From: Novosphingobium resinovorum
GTDB taxonomy: Bacteria > Pseudomonadota > Alphaproteobacteria > Sphingomonadales > Sphingomonadaceae
Direction: 5' to 3'
Length of the DNA: 64,000 bases
Assembly: GCF_027922145.1 (NCBI RefSeq)
Contig: NZ_BSFC01000035.1
Span: 1 to 64,000 of the forward strand
Made by a program: the position numbers and the translations under genes. The stretch's first letter is position 1. The number at the start of each line of letters is the position of its first letter. Positions 61,289 to 64,000 of the stretch are shown here, in pieces. The notes under the pieces were generated by a model. That model had not been told where the DNA came from and ran no database searches. It worked only from the letters and a program-made list of their open reading frames with translations.

Positions 61289-62590
61289 GTGATTACCGAA
61301 GACGGCGGCAAGGGTGAAGCGACGCGGATGATCCATCCTGCAATGGATGGCGAATTCGCGCTGCGCACGGCCGCACCTGTTCTTCAGCGCGGGACGACGG
61401 TACTTCTCGACGACTACGGCTGCTTCGGACGCGAAGCGCCCACATACGGACGCGGCGGGCTGGCGACGCAGGCAGCGCTGCGCCGTTCGCTGTGCGAGTT
61501 GGAGGGGGGCGAGGTGGCCGAACTCTACCCTTCGGGCCTCGCGGCGCTGTCTGGCGCGATCCTCGCGGCATGCCGCGCGGGCGACGAATTGCTGGTGTGC
61601 GACACGATCTACGGCCCCACCCGCCGCTTCGCCGAGACGACGATGGCCGACTACAGCGTCACCGTCCGCTACTTCCCTGCCGATATCACGCTCGATGATC
61701 TGGAGGCGATGATCGGCGACAAGACCCGCCTGATCGTGCTGGAGGCACCCGGTTCACTGACGCTCGACATGCTCGACATTCCGGGCATCGCCGCGCTGGC
61801 GCGGTCGCGCGGCGTGCTGACGCTGGTGGACAACACTTATTCCGCGGGCGTGTTGTTCAAGCCGCTGGCGCATGGCGTCGATATCTCGGTGCAGGCGCTG
61901 ACCAAGTACGTTTGCGGCCATTCCGACGTGTTCATGGGCAGCGCCGTCGCTAGCGGCGAAGTGGGCGCGTTGCTGCGGCGCGGGTCGCGCAGCATGGGCT
62001 GGGCGGTGTCTTCGGACGACGCCTACCTTGCCCTGCGCGGCATGCGCACGCTGCATGCGCGCCTTGCCCGTCACGGCGAGGCGGCGCTGGAAGTCGCCGC
62101 ATGGCTGCGCGCGCAGCCGATGGTGCGCGAAGTGCTCTGCCCGCAGCTGCCGGGCGCGCCGGGGCACGACCTGTTCATGCGCGACTACAGCGCGGGCAAC
62201 GGCCTCGTCACCGTGGTGCTCGACGGGCCGGAGAGCGCCGAGCGCGCCTTCCTCGACGCGCTGAAGCTGTTCGGCCTCGGCTTCTCGTGGGGCGGGTTCG
62301 AGAGCCTTGCCATCCCGTGCAACGGCCAGATCCGCCAGCGGTCCTTCGCCGCTGACACGACTTTCCCGGTGATCCGCCTCCACGTGGGGCTGGAGGACAC
62401 CGCGGACCTCATTCGCGAACTCGACGGCGCGCTTTCCGCATTTGCGGCGGCGGTCGGCGAGGGCGCGCAAACCGGGACGGGACAACCCGCCGGACACGTC
62501 GGCGCCGTCGCCCCTTCGGGCAACGATGCCCAGGGAGACAGCGTCATCTATCCGGCGGCAGCAGATACGCCGCCCATCATGGGGGTTTGA
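61289..62590 (+). CDS. PLP-dependent cystathionine beta-lyase-like enzyme
   Basis: A 433-residue Cys/Met-metabolism PLP enzyme (fold type I, MetC-like). It has YGRGGLATQAALRRSLCELE (near 51-70), LYPSGLAALSGAILAA (near 77-92), VDNTYSAGVLFKPL (near 182-195; the Asp that holds the pyridine N) and the PLP Lys in VQALTKYVCGHSD (near 208). A C-terminal extension of about 45 residues (after the fold end near 388) is low-complexity and not part of the family. The start is GTG 61289. Its stop is directly followed by the ATG of a receptor gene. It probably performs beta- or gamma-elimination on a sulfur or other amino-acid product. Confidence 0.9.
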   Translation: MITEDGGKGEATRMIHPAMDGEFALRTAAPVLQRGTTVLLDDYGCFGREAPTYGRGGLATQAALRRSLCELEGGEVAELYPSGLAALSGAILAACRAGDELLVCDTIYGPTRRFAETTMADYSVTVRYFPADITLDDLEAMIGDKTRLIVLEAPGSLTLDMLDIPGIAALARSRGVLTLVDNTYSAGVLFKPLAHGVDISVQALTKYVCGHSDVFMGSAVASGEVGALLRRGSRSMGWAVSSDDAYLALRGMRTLHARLARHGEAALEVAAWLRAQPMVREVLCPQLPGAPGHDLFMRDYSAGNGLVTVVLDGPESAERAFLDALKLFGLGFSWGGFESLAIPCNGQIRQRSFAADTTFPVIRLHVGLEDTADLIRELDGALSAFAAAVGEGAQTGTGQPAGHVGAVAPSGNDAQGDSVIYPAAADTPPIMGV

Positions 62591-64000
62591 ATGCGTAGAA
62601 TACTCGTTACCTCGTCCATCCTCGCGCTGAGCGTCGCCACCGGCAACGCGGCGTACGCCCAAGCTGCTGATGATACCGCAGCACCGGGCGGTTCGGACAT
62701 CGTCGTCACCGGCTCGCGCGGGCAGGCCCGCACGGTCGCCACCAGCCCGACGCCGATCGACGTCATCAGCGGCGAGCAGATCGCCCAGCTCGGCGGCTCG
62801 ATGCAGCTGCGCGACGTGCTGAGCCAGCTAGTGCCTTCGTTCCAGTCGCAGCAGGTCGGTTCCTCCTCGTGGAACTCGGTCACGCGTCCAGCGGGCCTGC
62901 GCGGCCTCTCGGGCGTGCATGTGCTGGTGCTGGTCAACGGCAAGCGCCGCCACAACTCGGCGCTGATCGACCTCAATTCGGGCTCGACCTCGATGGGCGG
63001 CAATCCGGTCGATCTCGACCAGATCCCGGCCAGCGCGATCGCCCGCATCGAAGTGCTGCGCGACGGCGCGGCGGCGCAGTACGGTTCGGACGCCATCGCC
63101 GGCGTCATCAACGTCATCCTCAAGAGCAACCCCGACGCGGGCAGCGGCTCGATCGAGGCGGGCCAGCGCTACAAGGACAGCGTCAACGGCAGCGACGGCG
63201 AGACCGTCTCGGCGCAGCTGTCCAAGGGCTTCCACCTTGGCGACAACGGCTCGATCGTAGTCTCCGCCGAAGCCAAGCGCCAGAAGGCGACGGTGCGTAA
63301 CTCGGACTACACCGGCCGCATCTATTCGCGCATCAACGGCGCTGACGATCCGCGCGAAGCGACCGGCGACCGCCGCCGCTACCAGGGCGGCCTGCCCGAC
63401 CTCAAGTCGATCAACCTCGCCCAGAACAGCGAGATCCAGGCGGGCGACCTGACGCTCTACAGCAACGCCACCTTCGGCTACCGCGAAGCGCGCGTCGGCC
63501 AGGCGGGCCGCTATCCCAGCACCACCAGCGACATCGTCGAGATCTACCCCGACGGCTTCACGCCCTACTACACGATGGCCGAGACCGACTGGCAGGCGAC
63601 GGCGGGCATGAAGGAGACGGTCGCCGGCTGGAATCTCGACCTCAGCACCACGTACGGCCGCGACTACGTGCGTTCGGGCGCGGACAATACGCTGAATGCC
63701 TCGCTCGGCACTTCCAGCCCGACGAAATTCGACACCTTCAGCTCGGCGTTCGACCAGTGGACGACGAATTTCGACGTCACCAAGGGCTTCGAAGTCTTTG
63801 GCGGCCGCAACCTGCAGGTCTCGGCCGGCGCGGAGTTCCGTTATGAGAGCTACGTCACCAAGTCGCTCGACACCGCGTCGTGGCAGAACGGCGGCTACGT
63901 CTACCCGACCGGCTCGGCGCTGGCCGGACAGCCCGGCGCGATCGGTGCACAGGGCGCCACGGTCATCACCCCGGCCGACGAGGCGAGCATCCAGCGCACC
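62591..64000 (+). CDS. TonB-dependent receptor, truncated by the window end
   Basis: 470 codons are open from ATG 62591 to the last base, with no stop. Signal peptide MRRILVTSSILALSVATGNA ends at AYAQ. TonB-box-like SDIVVTGSRGQARTVATSPT, then the plug part GLRGLSGVHVLVLVNGKRRH near 97-116 and VEVLRDGAAAQYGSDAIAGV near 156-175 (GSDAIAGV form rather than GxLFGRNTxGG), followed by barrel strands. It begins immediately after the MetC-like stop (GGGGG then TTTGA ATG), so it belongs to the same island and probably imports its substrate. The C-terminal half lies outside. Confidence 0.92.
   Translation, partial: MRRILVTSSILALSVATGNAAYAQAADDTAAPGGSDIVVTGSRGQARTVATSPTPIDVISGEQIAQLGGSMQLRDVLSQLVPSFQSQQVGSSSWNSVTRPAGLRGLSGVHVLVLVNGKRRHNSALIDLNSGSTSMGGNPVDLDQIPASAIARIEVLRDGAAAQYGSDAIAGVINVILKSNPDAGSGSIEAGQRYKDSVNGSDGETVSAQLSKGFHLGDNGSIVVSAEAKRQKATVRNSDYTGRIYSRINGADDPREATGDRRRYQGGLPDLKSINLAQNSEIQAGDLTLYSNATFGYREARVGQAGRYPSTTSDIVEIYPDGFTPYYTMAETDWQATAGMKETVAGWNLDLSTTYGRDYVRSGADNTLNASLGTSSPTKFDTFSSAFDQWTTNFDVTKGFEVFGGRNLQVSAGAEFRYESYVTKSLDTASWQNGGYVYPTGSALAGQPGAIGAQGATVITPADEASIQRT

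Overview
This is a GC-rich window from an alphaproteobacterium, most likely a sphingomonad (Novosphingobium/Sphingobium-like). Three things point there: five TonB-dependent receptors (TBDRs), the dispersed palindromic repeats in intergenic gaps, and a repA/parA/parB backbone of the RPA-type seen on sphingomonad megaplasmids. The window therefore appears to come from a megaplasmid or chromid and includes its origin (about 32-36.5 kb). No tRNA, rRNA, insertion sequence or CRISPR array was seen.

The left arm (0-31 kb) is a dense catabolic island with several divergent operons. A TBDR and an MFS transporter (110-3815, minus) face a plus-strand operon with a tandem alpha/beta-hydrolase fusion, a second MFS permease, a VAO/PCMH flavoprotein oxidase and a bicupin (3901-9313). 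The minus-strand run 9440-15974 holds a family III CoA-transferase, a LeuC/LeuD-type hydro-lyase, a VOC protein, an alpha/beta-hydrolase-like protein, a membrane protein and an unknown protein. Divergent from it lie an isochorismatase-type amidase and two coupled PuuE-like deacetylase-fold hydrolases (16140-18636). Next come a TBDR, two coupled luciferase-like monooxygenases, a lipoprotein hydrolase, an Asp/Glu-racemase (maleate isomerase) family protein, a GPH-family symporter, a LysR regulator, an anchored hydrolase and a nitrilase-fold protein. The set resembles import plus oxidative and hydrolytic opening of a nitrogen-containing ring (imide, hydantoin or similar), followed by hydration and CoA activation of a dicarboxylate. 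This is inference. Several enzyme-like proteins here have lost canonical catalytic residues.

The replication module contains a DUF1612-like HTH protein, ParB, two perfect 16-bp parS-like palindromes, ParA, an iteron origin and RepA. Iterons also lie inside and just after repA.

The middle (36.4-51.6 kb) has a LysR regulator divergent from an RND efflux system (permease, adaptor, outer-membrane factor), a small winged-helix-like protein, a TBDR, a formaldehyde-detoxification operon (LysR, S-hydroxymethylglutathione dehydrogenase, VOC protein, S-formylglutathione hydrolase) and a RES/Xre toxin-antitoxin pair.

The right arm (51.9-64 kb) is a second catabolic island, probably for a peptide- or amide-like compound. 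It starts with an IclR regulator and a secreted amidohydrolase. A translationally coupled chain follows: MHS transporter, M14 metallopeptidase, C-N hydrolase, creatininase-family amidase, RraA-like protein and Lrp/AsnC regulator. A MetC-like PLP lyase and a TBDR cut off by the window end complete it.
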